A stretch of 53,582 nucleotides of DNA from PALSA-505 sp036496025 (GCA_036496025.1 DASXLW010000012.1:1-53582); one strand, 5' to 3'. Shown: positions 18,073 to 27,565, counted from the stretch's first letter. Numbers and translations: made by a program. Notes: generated by a model not told the origin, from the sequence alone.

Positions 18073-19098
18073 ATGCGGAGAATCTTTGCTGCTGCAGGAG
18101 TGGCCGCGACCGTCGCACTGGCGGCCGCGTGCAGCTCGTCAGGTTCGTCAGGCACATCAGCCTCCGGGGGAGATGCGCACGTCACGCTGCGCTTGGGCTT
18201 CCTCGCCAACATCACGCACGCCCCCGCCCTGGTCGGGGTGAACAAGGGCATCTTCACGCAGACCCTGGGCAAGAACGTCACCCTCAAGGTGCAGATCTTC
18301 AGCTCTGGTACCGAAGAGACCACCGCGATCCTGGCCAACCAGCTCGACGCGGCGTACGTGGGCCCGAACCCGGCCATCAACGCCTGGCAGAAGTCCACCG
18401 GCAAGGCCATCAAGATCATCTCTGGCGTGGCCACCGGCGGCGCCTCGGTCGTGGTGAAGAAGAACATCACGAGCCCCGCTCAGCTCAAGGGCAAGACCAT
18501 GGCCTCGCCGTCGCTCGGCAACACGCAGGACGTGGCGCTGCGCTACTGGCTCAAGCAGAACGGGCTGACCACCACCCCGACCGGGGGCGGGGATGTCCCG
18601 ATCAAGCCGACCCAGACCAACTCGGACGCGGTGCTTGAGTTCCAGTCCAATCAGATCGCCGGCGGCTCCGAGCCGTCGCCGTACAACGTCGAGATGATCC
18701 AGGACGGCGGGCACACCCTGTACACCGAGCCCGGGGTGACCACCAACCTGGTCGTGACGCAGAGCTTCCTGGCCGCGCACCCCAGCGTGGTCGACGGCCT
18801 GCTCAAGGGCCAGATCAAGGCGAATGACTACATCAAGCAGAATCCAGCGGGCGCCCAGGCGGCCGCGAACGCCGAGCTGACCAAGCTGGAGGGCAAGGGC
18901 ATCAAGCCCGGCGTGCTGCCCGCGGCGTTCAAGGAGATCACCTTCACCAACAACCCAGACGCGGCCTCGCTCTCACAGGACGCGAAGGAGGCGGTGGCCG
19001 TGGGCCTGCTGCAGCCGGTCAACCTGAGCGGCATCTACGATCTCGCCCCGCTGAACAAGCTGCTCAAGGCGGCGGGCGAGCCCCAGGTCGGCTCGTGA
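18073..19098 (+). CDS. ABC importer substrate-binding lipoprotein (sulfonate/nitrate/taurine type)
   Basis: The 341-residue protein has a lipoprotein signal (VALAAACSSSG) and a Ser/Gly linker, then a type II periplasmic-binding fold of the SsuA/NrtA/TauA class: LRLGFLANITHAPALVGVNKG, then a T-x-x-I-L-A-N-Q-L-D-A-A-Y-V pattern. It captures an aliphatic sulfonate, taurine, nitrate or thiamine-precursor-like ligand outside the membrane and delivers it to the permease encoded two genes downstream. A monooxygenase (ssuD) is not seen nearby, so sulfonate use is not proven. The stop overlaps the ATPase start (GTGA). Confidence 0.86.
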   Translation: MRRIFAAAGVAATVALAAACSSSGSSGTSASGGDAHVTLRLGFLANITHAPALVGVNKGIFTQTLGKNVTLKVQIFSSGTEETTAILANQLDAAYVGPNPAINAWQKSTGKAIKIISGVATGGASVVVKKNITSPAQLKGKTMASPSLGNTQDVALRYWLKQNGLTTTPTGGGDVPIKPTQTNSDAVLEFQSNQIAGGSEPSPYNVEMIQDGGHTLYTEPGVTTNLVVTQSFLAAHPSVVDGLLKGQIKANDYIKQNPAGAQAAANAELTKLEGKGIKPGVLPAAFKEITFTNNPDAASLSQDAKEAVAVGLLQPVNLSGIYDLAPLNKLLKAAGEPQVGS

Positions 19099-19952
19099 GC
19101 GTGACGCAGCGGGGCGTGGCGCCGCCGCAGGCGTCCGGGCCGCCGGCCCCCGGGTCGCCGCCCTCATCCGACGTGTCCCGGTCCTCCGCATCGACGCGGG
19201 GGGCCGGGACCGCGGCCGTCCGGCTCACCGAGGTCTCCAAGGTCTACGGGAAGGGCCGGTCGTCGCTGCTGGCGCTCGACAAGGTGTCGCTGGACGTGCG
19301 GCCCGGGGAGTTCGTCTGCCTGATCGGTGCCTCCGGCTGCGGCAAGAGCACGATGCTCTCGCTGGTGGCCGGCCTCGACTCGGCCACCGCCGGCGAGGTC
19401 GCCACCGGCGGCAAGCGGGTCACGCTCATGTTCCAGGAGCCGGCCCTGTTTCCCTGGCTGACCTCGTCGAGAAACGTCGAGCTGGCGCTGCGCGCCCGCG
19501 GCGTGCCCAAGCAGGAGCGGCGCGCCCGCGCCGCCGAGCTGCTGCGGACCGTTCACCTCGGCGGCTTCGGCGGCAAGCGGCCGCACGAGCTGTCCGGCGG
19601 CATGCGCCAGCGGGTCGCGCTGGCCCGCGCGCTGGCTCAGGACGCCGACGTGCTGCTCATGGACGAGCCGTTCGGCGCCCTGGACGCGATGACCCGCGAC
19701 CTGCTGCACGAGGAACTGGAGCGGATCTGCGGCGAGCGCGAGCTGACCGTGCTGTTCGTGACGCACAACGTCCGGGAGGCGGCCCGGCTGGGCGACCGGG
19801 TGATCGTGCTGAGCAGCCGCCCCGGGCGCGTGATCGAGGAGATCCCGGTGGGCATCGAGCGCCCCCGGCGGATGGACTCGCCGGAGATCGCCGAGCTCGG
19901 CGCCCACATGACCGACCGGCTGCGTGAGGAGATGGCTTCCCATGGCCGCTGA
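19095..19952 (+). CDS. ABC importer ATPase (SsuB/TauB/NrtD family)
   Basis: The 285-residue protein has an Ala/Pro/Ser-rich N-terminal extension of about 35 residues, then one ABC domain: Walker A GASGCGKSTM, Q-loop LMFQEPALFPWLT, signature LSGGMRQRVALARALA and Walker B VLLMDEPFGALD. MRQRVALARA and FPWLT are characteristic of nitrate/sulfonate/taurine importers. It energises uptake with the neighbouring permease and binding lipoprotein. The GTG start overlaps the upstream stop, and the 3' end overlaps the permease start by 11 bases, so the three genes are one operon. Confidence 0.9.
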   Translation: MSVTQRGVAPPQASGPPAPGSPPSSDVSRSSASTRGAGTAAVRLTEVSKVYGKGRSSLLALDKVSLDVRPGEFVCLIGASGCGKSTMLSLVAGLDSATAGEVATGGKRVTLMFQEPALFPWLTSSRNVELALRARGVPKQERRARAAELLRTVHLGGFGGKRPHELSGGMRQRVALARALAQDADVLLMDEPFGALDAMTRDLLHEELERICGERELTVLFVTHNVREAARLGDRVIVLSSRPGRVIEEIPVGIERPRRMDSPEIAELGAHMTDRLREEMASHGR

Positions 19953-20823
19953 GACATCGCTCGACCCGCTGTCCGGCCTGGACAACCTCGAGCTGGCCCC
20001 GCAGCCGGGACGGGACTTCTTGCGCCGCGGGACCGGCGGCAAGGCGCTCGGAGCGGTCTGGCCCAAGCTGCTGGCGATCGCGCTCGCGCTGGGCGTCTGG
20101 GAAGTGGTCTACCTCAGTGGCTTCAAGTCAGCGATCATCTTCCCCGGGCCGGCGACCGTGCTGGCCAACCTGTGGGGCCAGATGCAGCACGCCCTGCTCT
20201 GGCAGGCCATCGGCACCACGCTGCAGCGGGCCGTCGTCGGCTTCGGGCTCGCCCTGATCATCGGGTCGGTCGTCGGCGCTCTGGTGTCCAGGATCAAGCC
20301 GCTGCGCGCCGGGGTCGGCTCGCTGATCACCGGGCTGCAGACGATGCCGTCGATCGCCTGGTTCCCGTTCGCGATCATCTTCTTCGGGCTGAACACGTCG
20401 GCGATCTTGTTCGTCATCGTGCTCGGCGCGGCCCCGTCGATCGCGAACGGCCTGATCGCCGGGGTGGACTACACGCCGCCGCTACTGCTGCGGGCGGGCA
20501 AGACCATGGGGCTGCGCGGCTTCGCGCTGTACCGGCACCTGATCCTGCCGGCCTCGCTGCCGACCTTCGTGGCCGGGCTCAAGCAGGGCTGGGCCTTCGC
20601 CTGGCGCAGCCTGATGGCCGGCGAGCTGCTGGTCATCATCGCGGGCACCTCGTCGATCGGCGTGCTGCTGTCCACCGACCAGCAGCAGGCGGACATGCCC
20701 AGCGCCATGGCGATCATGATCGTGATCCTGGTGCTCGGCATCGCCGTGGACGCCCTGTTCGGCACGATCGACCGGGCCATCCGGCGCAGGCGGGGGCTGG
20801 AGGAAAGCGCCGCCGGCAGTTAG
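19942..20823 (+). CDS. ABC importer permease (SsuC/TauC/NrtB family)
   Basis: The 293-residue membrane protein has about six helices (for example LLAIALALGVWEVVYLSGF and LALIIGSVVGALVSRI). The BPD-transport loop is AGKTMGLRGFALYRHLILPASLPTFVAGL, where the EAA-type motif contacts the ATPase. The ending, MAIMIVILVLGIAVDALFG then IDRAIRRRRGL, is typical of SsuC-like permeases. The ATG at 19942 lies inside the ATPase gene's last codons, preceded by GAGGAG. It completes a binding-protein, ATPase and permease importer. Confidence 0.9.
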   Translation: MAAETSLDPLSGLDNLELAPQPGRDFLRRGTGGKALGAVWPKLLAIALALGVWEVVYLSGFKSAIIFPGPATVLANLWGQMQHALLWQAIGTTLQRAVVGFGLALIIGSVVGALVSRIKPLRAGVGSLITGLQTMPSIAWFPFAIIFFGLNTSAILFVIVLGAAPSIANGLIAGVDYTPPLLLRAGKTMGLRGFALYRHLILPASLPTFVAGLKQGWAFAWRSLMAGELLVIIAGTSSIGVLLSTDQQQADMPSAMAIMIVILVLGIAVDALFGTIDRAIRRRRGLEESAAGS

Positions 20824-20864
20824 CCAGCGCGCGCTTCCCTGGCCGGGAGGGCTGCCGGGCGGCG

Positions 20865-20870
20865 TACGAT
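20865..20870 (+). promoter_or_regulatory. -10 element for a leaderless methyltransferase mRNA
   Basis: TACGAT ends six bases before the GTG at 20877, and no purine-rich ribosome binding site is placed correctly upstream of that start. This is the spacing expected when the first base of the RNA is the start codon. No good -35 is visible. Confidence 0.45.
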
Positions 20871-20876
20871 TCCGGA

Positions 20877-21557
20877 GTGACGCCGGACGAGGTGTGGCTG
20901 GGTTACGGGTGGTCTTTTGTCCGAACGGCGCTGCCCGACCCCCCGGCGGAAGTGCTGGAGATCGGCTGTGGGACGCGCGGCGGATTCGTCCCCGCGCTGC
21001 TGCGGGACGGCTACACCGCGACCGGCGTCGACCCGGAGGCGCCGGCCGGACCGCAGTACCGGCAGGAAGAGTTCGAGAGCTACCACCCGCCGCGCCCGGT
21101 ACAGGCCGTGGTGGCCTCGACCTCGCTGCACCACGTGGCCGGCTTGGACCTGGTGCTGGACCGGATGGCCGCCGTGCTGGCGACGAGTGGTGTCGCTGTG
21201 GTGATCGAGTGGGCGAGCGAGGCGTTCGACGGGGCCACCGCGCGCTGGTGCTTCGCCCGGCTGCCAGCCGCCGATCCCGGGGACGAGCCGGGCTGGCTGG
21301 AACGGCACCGGGCCCAGTGGGCCGCTTCCGGCCTGTCCTGGGACGCCTACATCGGCGGCTGGCTGGCCGAGGAGGGCCTGCACACGGGCGCGGCGGTCGT
21401 AGGCGCACTCGGTGAGCGATTCGCGCGGCGGTCGTGCGGGTACGGCCCCTTCTACTTCGCCGACCTGGCCGGCACGACCGAGGCGGACGAGCAGGCCGCG
21501 ATCGACGGGGGCCAGATCCGGGCGGGCGGCATCCGCTACGCGGGCGTGCTGCGCTGA
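20877..21557 (+). CDS. SAM-dependent class I methyltransferase
   Basis: The 226-residue protein has motif I VLEIGCGTRGGFVPALL, an acidic residue at the end of strand 2 (TGVDPEAP) and the post-I region QAVVASTSLHHVAGLDLVL, the Methyltransf_11/25 pattern. The acceptor is not predictable. The C-terminal part (WASEAFDGATARWCF, GWLAEEGLHTG) resembles actinobacterial small-molecule methyltransferases. The start is the GTG right after a TANNNT box, suggesting leaderless translation. It converges with fdhD. Confidence 0.82.
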   Translation: MTPDEVWLGYGWSFVRTALPDPPAEVLEIGCGTRGGFVPALLRDGYTATGVDPEAPAGPQYRQEEFESYHPPRPVQAVVASTSLHHVAGLDLVLDRMAAVLATSGVAVVIEWASEAFDGATARWCFARLPAADPGDEPGWLERHRAQWAASGLSWDAYIGGWLAEEGLHTGAAVVGALGERFARRSCGYGPFYFADLAGTTEADEQAAIDGGQIRAGGIRYAGVLR

Positions 21558-21568
21558 GACGCGGTCCC

Positions 21569-21582
21569 GGCCCGGCGGGGCC
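21569..21582. terminator. Small GC hairpin between methyltransferase gene and fdhD
   Basis: GGCCC (21569-21573) and GGGCC (21578-21582) can pair around a four-base loop. It sits in the 45-bp gap between two convergent genes and could end both transcripts. No U-run is present, so this is tentative. Confidence 0.35.
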
Positions 21583-21602
21583 CAGCGCGCTTCCTGACCG
21601 GA

Positions 21603-22487
21603 TCAGGATGCGCAAATGCGGCTCGACCCGGTGTACACGTTCATCGAGCCGCCGCGCAGGAACCCGACCAGGGTCATCCCGGCCTCGTCGGCGAGCTCGG
21701 CGGCCAGCGACGACGGCGCAGACACCGCGGCCACGATCGGCATGCCGGCCACCAGGGCCTTCTGCACCAGCTCGAAGGACGCCCGCCCGCTGACCAGCAG
21801 GATGCAGCCGGCCAGCGGCAGCCTGCCCTCGCGCAGCGCCCAGCCGACCACCTTGTCCACCGCGTTGTGCCGTCCCACGTCCTCGCGCAGTGCCAGCAGC
21901 GTGCCGTCGGCGCCGAACGCAGCGGCGGCGTGCAGGCCGCCGGTGCGGGCGAACACGCGCTGCGCGTCGTGCAGCCTGCCGGGCAGCCGGGTGAGTACGC
22001 GGGGGTCGATGCGGGCCTGGTCGGCGGCCACGTCGTAGCGCGCCCGCACCCTGATCGCCTCGATGCTGGCCTTCCCGCATACCCCGCACGCGCTCGTGGT
22101 GAGGAAGTTGCGGCGCACCTGGCCGTCGTCGATCTGCGCGCCGGCGGCCAGGGTCACCTCCGCGACGTTGCCCTGGTCGGCGCCGCGGCTTCCCGCCCCG
22201 TCCCGGCCGGCCCCCGCGTGGTGGTCATGGCTCTCCCGGCAGATCCGGATCGACGCGATGTCGCAGGCCGACCGCACCAGCCCTTCACCGGCCAGAAAGC
22301 CGGCAGCCAGGTCGATGTCGTCGCCCGGCGTGCGCATGGTGACCGCCAGCGGCCGACCATCGACCCGGATCTCCAGCGGGTCTTCCGCGGCCAGCAGGTC
22401 GGGGCGGTGCGCGAGCAGGGTCTCCCCCGCACCGGGCGCGGGCACGTCGATGTGCATGATCCGCCGCCTGGCCGTCCTGCCCGTCAT
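21603..22487 (-). CDS. fdhD: FdhD, formate dehydrogenase sulfurtransferase/accessory protein
   Basis: The 294-residue protein matches FdhD: EDPLEIRVDGRPLAVTMRTPGDD near the start, the catalytic C-x2-C in TTSACGVCGKAS, and the conserved DVGRHNAVDKVVGWAL and VSGRASFELVQKAL. FdhD moves sulfur from a cysteine desulfurase to the bis-MGD molybdenum cofactor so that formate dehydrogenase becomes active. A Gly/Asp/His-rich insertion (about residues 88-110) is specific to this sequence. The start follows GGAGGGACGG. No formate dehydrogenase is in the window, but selA/selB, moaA and mobA are within 16 kb. Confidence 0.95.
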   Translation of the reverse strand: MTGRTARRRIMHIDVPAPGAGETLLAHRPDLLAAEDPLEIRVDGRPLAVTMRTPGDDIDLAAGFLAGEGLVRSACDIASIRICRESHDHHAGAGRDGAGSRGADQGNVAEVTLAAGAQIDDGQVRRNFLTTSACGVCGKASIEAIRVRARYDVAADQARIDPRVLTRLPGRLHDAQRVFARTGGLHAAAAFGADGTLLALREDVGRHNAVDKVVGWALREGRLPLAGCILLVSGRASFELVQKALVAGMPIVAAVSAPSSLAAELADEAGMTLVGFLRGGSMNVYTGSSRICAS

Positions 22488-22618
22488 TTCCGTCCCTCCG
22501 GCCGCCGCTGCATGAAGGCTACGCCGGGCCGGGCTCGCGCCCGCGCGTCACCCGAAGTACGTTATCGGCACGCGGCGACGCAGCAGGGCAGCGCCGACGG
22601 CCGATCAGGAGGTACGCG

Positions 22619-24475
22619 TTGGCCTCGGAGATTGCGCGGGAACGGACGGAGACGGAGCAGAGCATCGCGGGCCGGACGTTCTGCGATCAGCTGCGGGACG
22701 TGGCGGAGCAATCCGGTGACATGCCGGCCTACTCCGACCGGGACGCTCCCGGCGCCGAATGGCGGGCGCTGACCTGGGCACAGACCAGGCGGCGGGCGCT
22801 GGAACTGGCGGCCGGCCTGATCGAGCTGGGCCTGCAGCCCGGTGAGCGGGTGGCGGTGCTGATGCCCAACCGGGCGGAGCACGTGCTCGCGGATCTGGCG
22901 GCTGTGCACGCCCGTGCCGTCCCGGTGACCTTTTACGCCACGCTGGCCTCCGATCAGATCGCGTTCATGGCCACCGACTGCGACGCGCGCATCGCCGTCA
23001 TCGACGGGGTCGCCGAACTGGCCAGGCTCGAGCCGGCGCTGGACCGGCTGCCGCGGCTCGTGAAGATCATCGTGCGGGACCCGGAAGCCTGCCCGGCCGA
23101 CAACCGCTACATCACCTGGCAGGACTTCGAGGCGCTGGGGCGGGACAGGTTCGCGGCGGCGCCGGCGGCCGTGACCGACCGGATCGAGCAGGTCACGCCG
23201 GATGACCCGGTGACCCTGCTCTATACCTCCGGCACGACGGGCAGCCCCAAGGGCGTGATCATCACGCACCGCAGCGTGCTGTACGAGCTCGCGGTGGCCA
23301 TGTCCTCGGGGACCATCCACCCGAACGTCCGCTGGGTTTCCTACCTGCCCCTGGCGCACATCGCCGAGCGCATGTTCAGCATCTACCTGCCCACGATCGC
23401 AGCGGGCCACGTGTACTTCTGCCACGACGCGGCCACCGAACTGGTGGGCACGCTCGGCGAGGTGCGGCCGACCGCTTTCTTCGGCGTTCCCCGGGTCTGG
23501 GAGAAGATCCAGGCCGGCATCATGGCGCTGCTCACCACCCAGAGCGACCCGGACCAGCGGGCGGCCGTCGAGCAGGCGATGGAGACCGGCCGGAAGTACG
23601 TGGAAAGCTGCCAGTACGGGCACACCACCCCGGACGATCTCGCCGGGCAGTTCCGGCAGGCGGACGCGAGCGTGCTGCAGCCCATCCGGTCGATGCTCGG
23701 ACTGGGCGAGATGATCACAGCGTCCAGCGCGGCCGCCCCGCTGCCGCAGGAGGTGGCCAGGTTCTTCGCCGGGCTCGGCATCAAGATCCTCGACGTGTAC
23801 GGCATGACCGAGACGACCGGGGCCTTCACCGCCAACACCGAAGCGGAATTCAAGCTGGGCACGGTCGGCCGGGCCATGGCCGGTCACGAGATCAAGATCG
23901 CGCCGGACGGGGAGATCCTGACCCGAGGCCCGCTGAACACCCCCGGCTACCTCAACCTGGCCGAGGCCACCGCCCAGTTGATCGACTCCGACGGCTGGCT
24001 GCACACCGGCGACATCGGTTCGCTCGACTCCGACGGATTCCTGTCCGTGCTGGACCGCAAGAAGGAGCTCATCATCACCTCAGGCGGCGAGAACATCTCT
24101 CCGGCCTCGATTGAGAACCTGCTCATGGAGCACCCGCTGATCGGGCAGGCGGCCGCGTACGGCGACCGGCGGCCGTATGTGGTCGCGCTGATCACCCTGG
24201 ACGGCGACGCGGCGGCCGCCTGGGCGCGGGCCCACGGTGTCGAGGAGTTGCCGCCGGCCGAACTGGCCTCCCATCCCGATCTGGTCGCCGAGATCTCGGC
24301 CGCCGTGGCCGCGGCCAACGCCAGGCTCGCGCGGGTCCAGCAGGTCAAGCGGTGGCGGCTGCTGCCGCGTGAGTGGACACCGGAGACGGGAGAGGTCACC
24401 CCCACGCTGAAGCTCAAGCGCCGGGTGATCTATGCCCAGTACGCCGACGCGATCAGGGAACTTTACACGGCATGA
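22619..24475 (+). CDS. Long-chain fatty-acid-CoA ligase (FadD15-like AMP-forming synthetase)
   Basis: The 618-residue adenylate-forming enzyme has the P-loop-like LLYTSGTTGSPKGVIITH, motif VYGMTETTGAF, then DGWLHTGDIG and LDRKKELIITSGGENISP. This is the long-chain acyl-CoA synthetase pattern with the usual C-terminal lid domain. It activates fatty acids with ATP and CoA. Translation probably starts at the TTG at 22619, six bases after a perfect AGGAGG. The last 23 bases overlap the end of the convergent membrane-protein gene. Confidence 0.92.
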   Translation: MASEIARERTETEQSIAGRTFCDQLRDVAEQSGDMPAYSDRDAPGAEWRALTWAQTRRRALELAAGLIELGLQPGERVAVLMPNRAEHVLADLAAVHARAVPVTFYATLASDQIAFMATDCDARIAVIDGVAELARLEPALDRLPRLVKIIVRDPEACPADNRYITWQDFEALGRDRFAAAPAAVTDRIEQVTPDDPVTLLYTSGTTGSPKGVIITHRSVLYELAVAMSSGTIHPNVRWVSYLPLAHIAERMFSIYLPTIAAGHVYFCHDAATELVGTLGEVRPTAFFGVPRVWEKIQAGIMALLTTQSDPDQRAAVEQAMETGRKYVESCQYGHTTPDDLAGQFRQADASVLQPIRSMLGLGEMITASSAAAPLPQEVARFFAGLGIKILDVYGMTETTGAFTANTEAEFKLGTVGRAMAGHEIKIAPDGEILTRGPLNTPGYLNLAEATAQLIDSDGWLHTGDIGSLDSDGFLSVLDRKKELIITSGGENISPASIENLLMEHPLIGQAAAYGDRRPYVVALITLDGDAAAAWARAHGVEELPPAELASHPDLVAEISAAVAAANARLARVQQVKRWRLLPREWTPETGEVTPTLKLKRRVIYAQYADAIRELYTA

Positions 24476-26603
24476 TCCGCCCGGGCGCCGCCGGCACGGG
24501 CCGGCTCACGGTGGCCTTCGACCTGTACACCGAGATCGGGCGTGAGACCGGGCCCACCTGGTAGGCGCAGGTGAACCCGGTGTGCCTGAGGTAGCCGTCG
24601 ATCGCGTCCGGCAGACTCGAGGGCCAGGCGATGACCCAGCCGACGCGCATCCGCTTCGCGTCGTGGTATGCGGCGTGCACCAGGGGCAGCGGGTTGCGCC
24701 TCTGGTGCCAGATATTGATCAGGCCGACATAGAACGGATGCTCGTTGATCCCCGCGATCGTGGGCGCGGGCACGCGGGACAGGAACCCGTCCGCGATCGG
24801 GTGGCCGTCGGCGGTCGCCAGCACCTGGCTCTGCGGCGCGAACGGCGGGCCAAGATCGGGAACGCCGCCGCGCAGGCCGAACGGGAAGTCCACCACGATC
24901 GAACCCGAGTGATCGGCGGCGATCGGCCCGTCCAGCAGCGGCATCGTGGTGGGCATCGTCCCCTTCTGCAGCGACCTGGGCATCACCCGGGCCGGCGGAT
25001 TGCCGGACCAGCCGAGGTCGGGCACGCTGATCGCCAGCACGACGGCTATCGCGGCCACGGCGGCCACGGTCGGCCTGACGTGATACCGCAGCCAGTCCAC
25101 CGCGCTGCCGGCCAGCAGCGCCGCGGCGAGCAGCCCGAGAATGGCGAGCCGGTCGGCCTCGCGGAAGCTCGACATGCCCGGGATCTGCACGAACAGGGTG
25201 TACGGCATGATCGCGGACACGCGCACGCCGTGGAAGTTCTCGGCGAACGGCACGTACTCGTGGGTGACGCCGATCCACAGCACCGGCCCCAGGGAGAGCG
25301 CCGCGGCGGCCAGCCACAGCAGCGCCAGCAGCCACGCGTGCCGCCGCCGCCAGCACGCTACCAGTCCGGCCAGGCCGAGGATGGTCAGCACCAGGCCGAA
25401 CATGGGGGTGGCCTCGTTGCTGGTAACCATCACGTGCGGGCCGGTGTGGTGGTAGACGATGCCGTGGTAGTAGTAGTCCGACGCCAGCCTGGTCAGGCCG
25501 AACCTGGCCGCATTGGGGGAGGGGGCGGACAGCCCGAGCAGCCCGACGCCGTACGCGTTGTACGACTGGGCCAGGGAGGCCTCCGGGACCGAGGCCCCGT
25601 GCGCGACCACCTGCTGAGCCATCGCGATGATCTGCGGGATTCCCACCACGACCGCGGCCCCGGCGGCCAGGCTCACCGCCCGCGCCCTGGCCGCGAACTG
25701 CTGGCGGGGACCGAAGATCAGCCACGGCAGCAGGGCCAGGATCGCCACGATCGCCACCAGGATGGCCGATTCCTGGTCGGTCAGCAGCGCGGCGCCCACG
25801 ATCACGCCGAGCACGACCGCCCGGCGCCAGCCGGGCCGCCGGCGCAGCAGCACCGCGGCCTCGAGCGCCAGCGGGATGAACAGCTCGCCCGCCGGAAGAT
25901 TGACCAGGTACCAGCTCTGGTAGGCGATCATGGAGGACAGGCCGAAGAAGGCGCCCGCGGCCAGAGCGGCGGTTTGCGAGCGCACCCACAGCCGCGCGCA
26001 CCGGTACATCGCGTAGCACATCAGCCCCGGCATCAACACCGACAGCACGTTGTAGGAGGCGGAGGGGCCGAAGAGCAAGGTGACCGGCGTCAGCAGCAGG
26101 TCCGGCAGCGGCATCAGCGCGTGGAAGCCGAGCTGCGAGCCCACCGGCGCGGCGAGATAGTGAGTCAGCCACGGGTTGGACAGGTGCACGAGCTGCCGGG
26201 AGAACCACCAGAAACCCCACACGTACGCGCCGGCATCACGCGTCTCCGGCAGCTTGTGCTGGAACAGGTAGGTGAGCCGCGGCCAGGTGAACAGGATGCC
26301 CGCGCCGATATAGGCGAGCAGGATCATCAGGTGGCGCGGTACGGCACTCAGCATCCAGCCCGGCACCCGCCGGGGCTGCGAGTGCTGTCCGGCCGCCGCG
26401 TCCGTACTGCCGGCCTCGCCGGGCGTGGCCTCGCCCGGGCCAGCGGCCTCGCCGGTGCCGGCGGCCTCGTCCGCGCCGCCGGTCTCGCGAGTGCCGGGAG
26501 CACGCTCGCCGGCCGTGGCGGTGGGCAGGCGGACCGGAGCGGCCGAACCGTCCGCCGCGGCCCGGGGACCGTCCTCGTCCCGCGGGCGGCCCGCTGGATC
26601 CAT
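24453..26603 (-). CDS. Large multi-pass membrane protein, GT-C glycosyltransferase-like
   Basis: The 716-residue protein begins with a disordered Ala/Gly/Glu/Thr-rich tail of about 80 residues with GEA-type repeats. Some 12 hydrophobic helices follow (for example HLMILLAYIGAGILFTW and AILVAIVAILALLPWLIFG), then a non-membrane C-terminal part of about 190 residues. The layout, an early outside loop with acidic residue (ETRDAGAYVWGFWW) and a large C-terminal domain, is like actinobacterial polyprenol-phosphate-sugar-dependent GT-C enzymes. I cannot assign donor or acceptor. The ATG is preceded by GAGG. Convergent overlap with the acyl-CoA ligase gene is real and short. Confidence 0.68.
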   Translation of the reverse strand: MDPAGRPRDEDGPRAAADGSAAPVRLPTATAGERAPGTRETGGADEAAGTGEAAGPGEATPGEAGSTDAAAGQHSQPRRVPGWMLSAVPRHLMILLAYIGAGILFTWPRLTYLFQHKLPETRDAGAYVWGFWWFSRQLVHLSNPWLTHYLAAPVGSQLGFHALMPLPDLLLTPVTLLFGPSASYNVLSVLMPGLMCYAMYRCARLWVRSQTAALAAGAFFGLSSMIAYQSWYLVNLPAGELFIPLALEAAVLLRRRPGWRRAVVLGVIVGAALLTDQESAILVAIVAILALLPWLIFGPRQQFAARARAVSLAAGAAVVVGIPQIIAMAQQVVAHGASVPEASLAQSYNAYGVGLLGLSAPSPNAARFGLTRLASDYYYHGIVYHHTGPHVMVTSNEATPMFGLVLTILGLAGLVACWRRRHAWLLALLWLAAAALSLGPVLWIGVTHEYVPFAENFHGVRVSAIMPYTLFVQIPGMSSFREADRLAILGLLAAALLAGSAVDWLRYHVRPTVAAVAAIAVVLAISVPDLGWSGNPPARVMPRSLQKGTMPTTMPLLDGPIAADHSGSIVVDFPFGLRGGVPDLGPPFAPQSQVLATADGHPIADGFLSRVPAPTIAGINEHPFYVGLINIWHQRRNPLPLVHAAYHDAKRMRVGWVIAWPSSLPDAIDGYLRHTGFTCAYQVGPVSRPISVYRSKATVSRPVPAAPGRIMPCKVP

Positions 26604-26807
26604 CGTCCTACCTCGTCCGGCCCGTCGCGGCAGATCTGCGCGCCAGGCCGGATTCCGAGGCGACGGTGGGTGACTGAATCATCGGTACACAGGTTATGGC
26701 CGGGCCGTCGTGCCTCTCACGACATTGCCCGGACCGCAGCCCGAGCCTACCGCCGCGGGCGGGGAGGTGCGGCTAGCTTCCCGGCGTGCCGCGATCCCGG
26801 AGGCGGA

Positions 26808-27440
26808 CTAGGTGCGCGCGGGCGGTTCGGTGGTCACGTTCGGATCCGCGGTGCCTCCGCGCAGGGAGAACCGTTCGGTCGGTGAGTGCGCCGCCATCTC
26901 GCGGGTCGACTCCTGATCGACCGCGTCCTGCCCGGCCCTGGCCTGCTCGGCCGCCGCATACTCCTCGGCCAGCATGACCTCGCGGTGGCCCAGGACGGTG
27001 AACCGGCCGAGCGCCAGCGCGGCGAAGAAGATAATGGCCGCGCCCAGACCGCCGAAGAACCCGATCTGCTCGACGGCGCGGGCGAGGGTACTGCCCACCG
27101 GCGAGCCCGCGCCCGGGACGCTGCCGGTGGTCCACAGCATCGACAGCGGCACGCCGACCACGAACCAGGCCCCGCACATCGCCGCCAGCCAGGCGCCGAA
27201 CATAGCGACCGGCCTGGTCGCCGCGACCAGTACGATCAGCCCGCCGAGCAGGGTAGCCGCCCCGGGCAGGATCTCCAGCCAGAGCCGGCCGGTGTTGTAG
27301 GTCCATGCTCTGTCCGGGGTGTAGGCGTAATGGAAGTACGGGCCGATGAAGGCGATCAGGGCGCCCCATGCTCCGAGCAGAACAAGGACCACGCCGCTGA
27401 GGGCGCCACGGCTCCGCGGAACTCGCAGCATCCCAGCCAT
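26808..27440 (-). CDS. Four-helix membrane protein of unknown function
   Basis: The 210-residue protein has four hydrophobic helices: ALSGVVLVLLGAWGALIAFI, LEILPGAATLLGGLIVLVAA, AMFGAWLAAMCGAWFVVGVP and GFFGGLGAAIIFFAALALG. A polar C-terminal tail of about 60 residues is rich in Ala, Glu and Thr. The helices and the short loop HYAYTPDRAWTYNTGRLWLE resemble uncharacterised actinobacterial integral membrane proteins. The ATG at 27440 lies nine bases after GGGAA; a GTG three codons upstream is possible. It is divergent from selA. Function not recognised. Confidence 0.7.
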   Translation of the reverse strand: MAGMLRVPRSRGALSGVVLVLLGAWGALIAFIGPYFHYAYTPDRAWTYNTGRLWLEILPGAATLLGGLIVLVAATRPVAMFGAWLAAMCGAWFVVGVPLSMLWTTGSVPGAGSPVGSTLARAVEQIGFFGGLGAAIIFFAALALGRFTVLGHREVMLAEEYAAAEQARAGQDAVDQESTREMAAHSPTERFSLRGGTADPNVTTEPPART

Positions 27441-27565
27441 AATGATCACTTCCCATGCCGTGAGGAATTGGATTCACGCCACCCTCTACCCACGAATCCG
27501 CTCGGTATCCAACCGGCGACGGCAGGAGTACGGGACCCGCAACCTACCACGGGTAACCCGGCGAG

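Noticed and set aside
26604..26807. Possible tRNA(Sec) or other tRNA near selA (also checked 27441-27578, 36126-36277 and 38245-38302)
   Set aside because: No TTCRA-type T-loop or long acceptor stem was found on either strand by eye. Only a dedicated tRNA search would be decisive.
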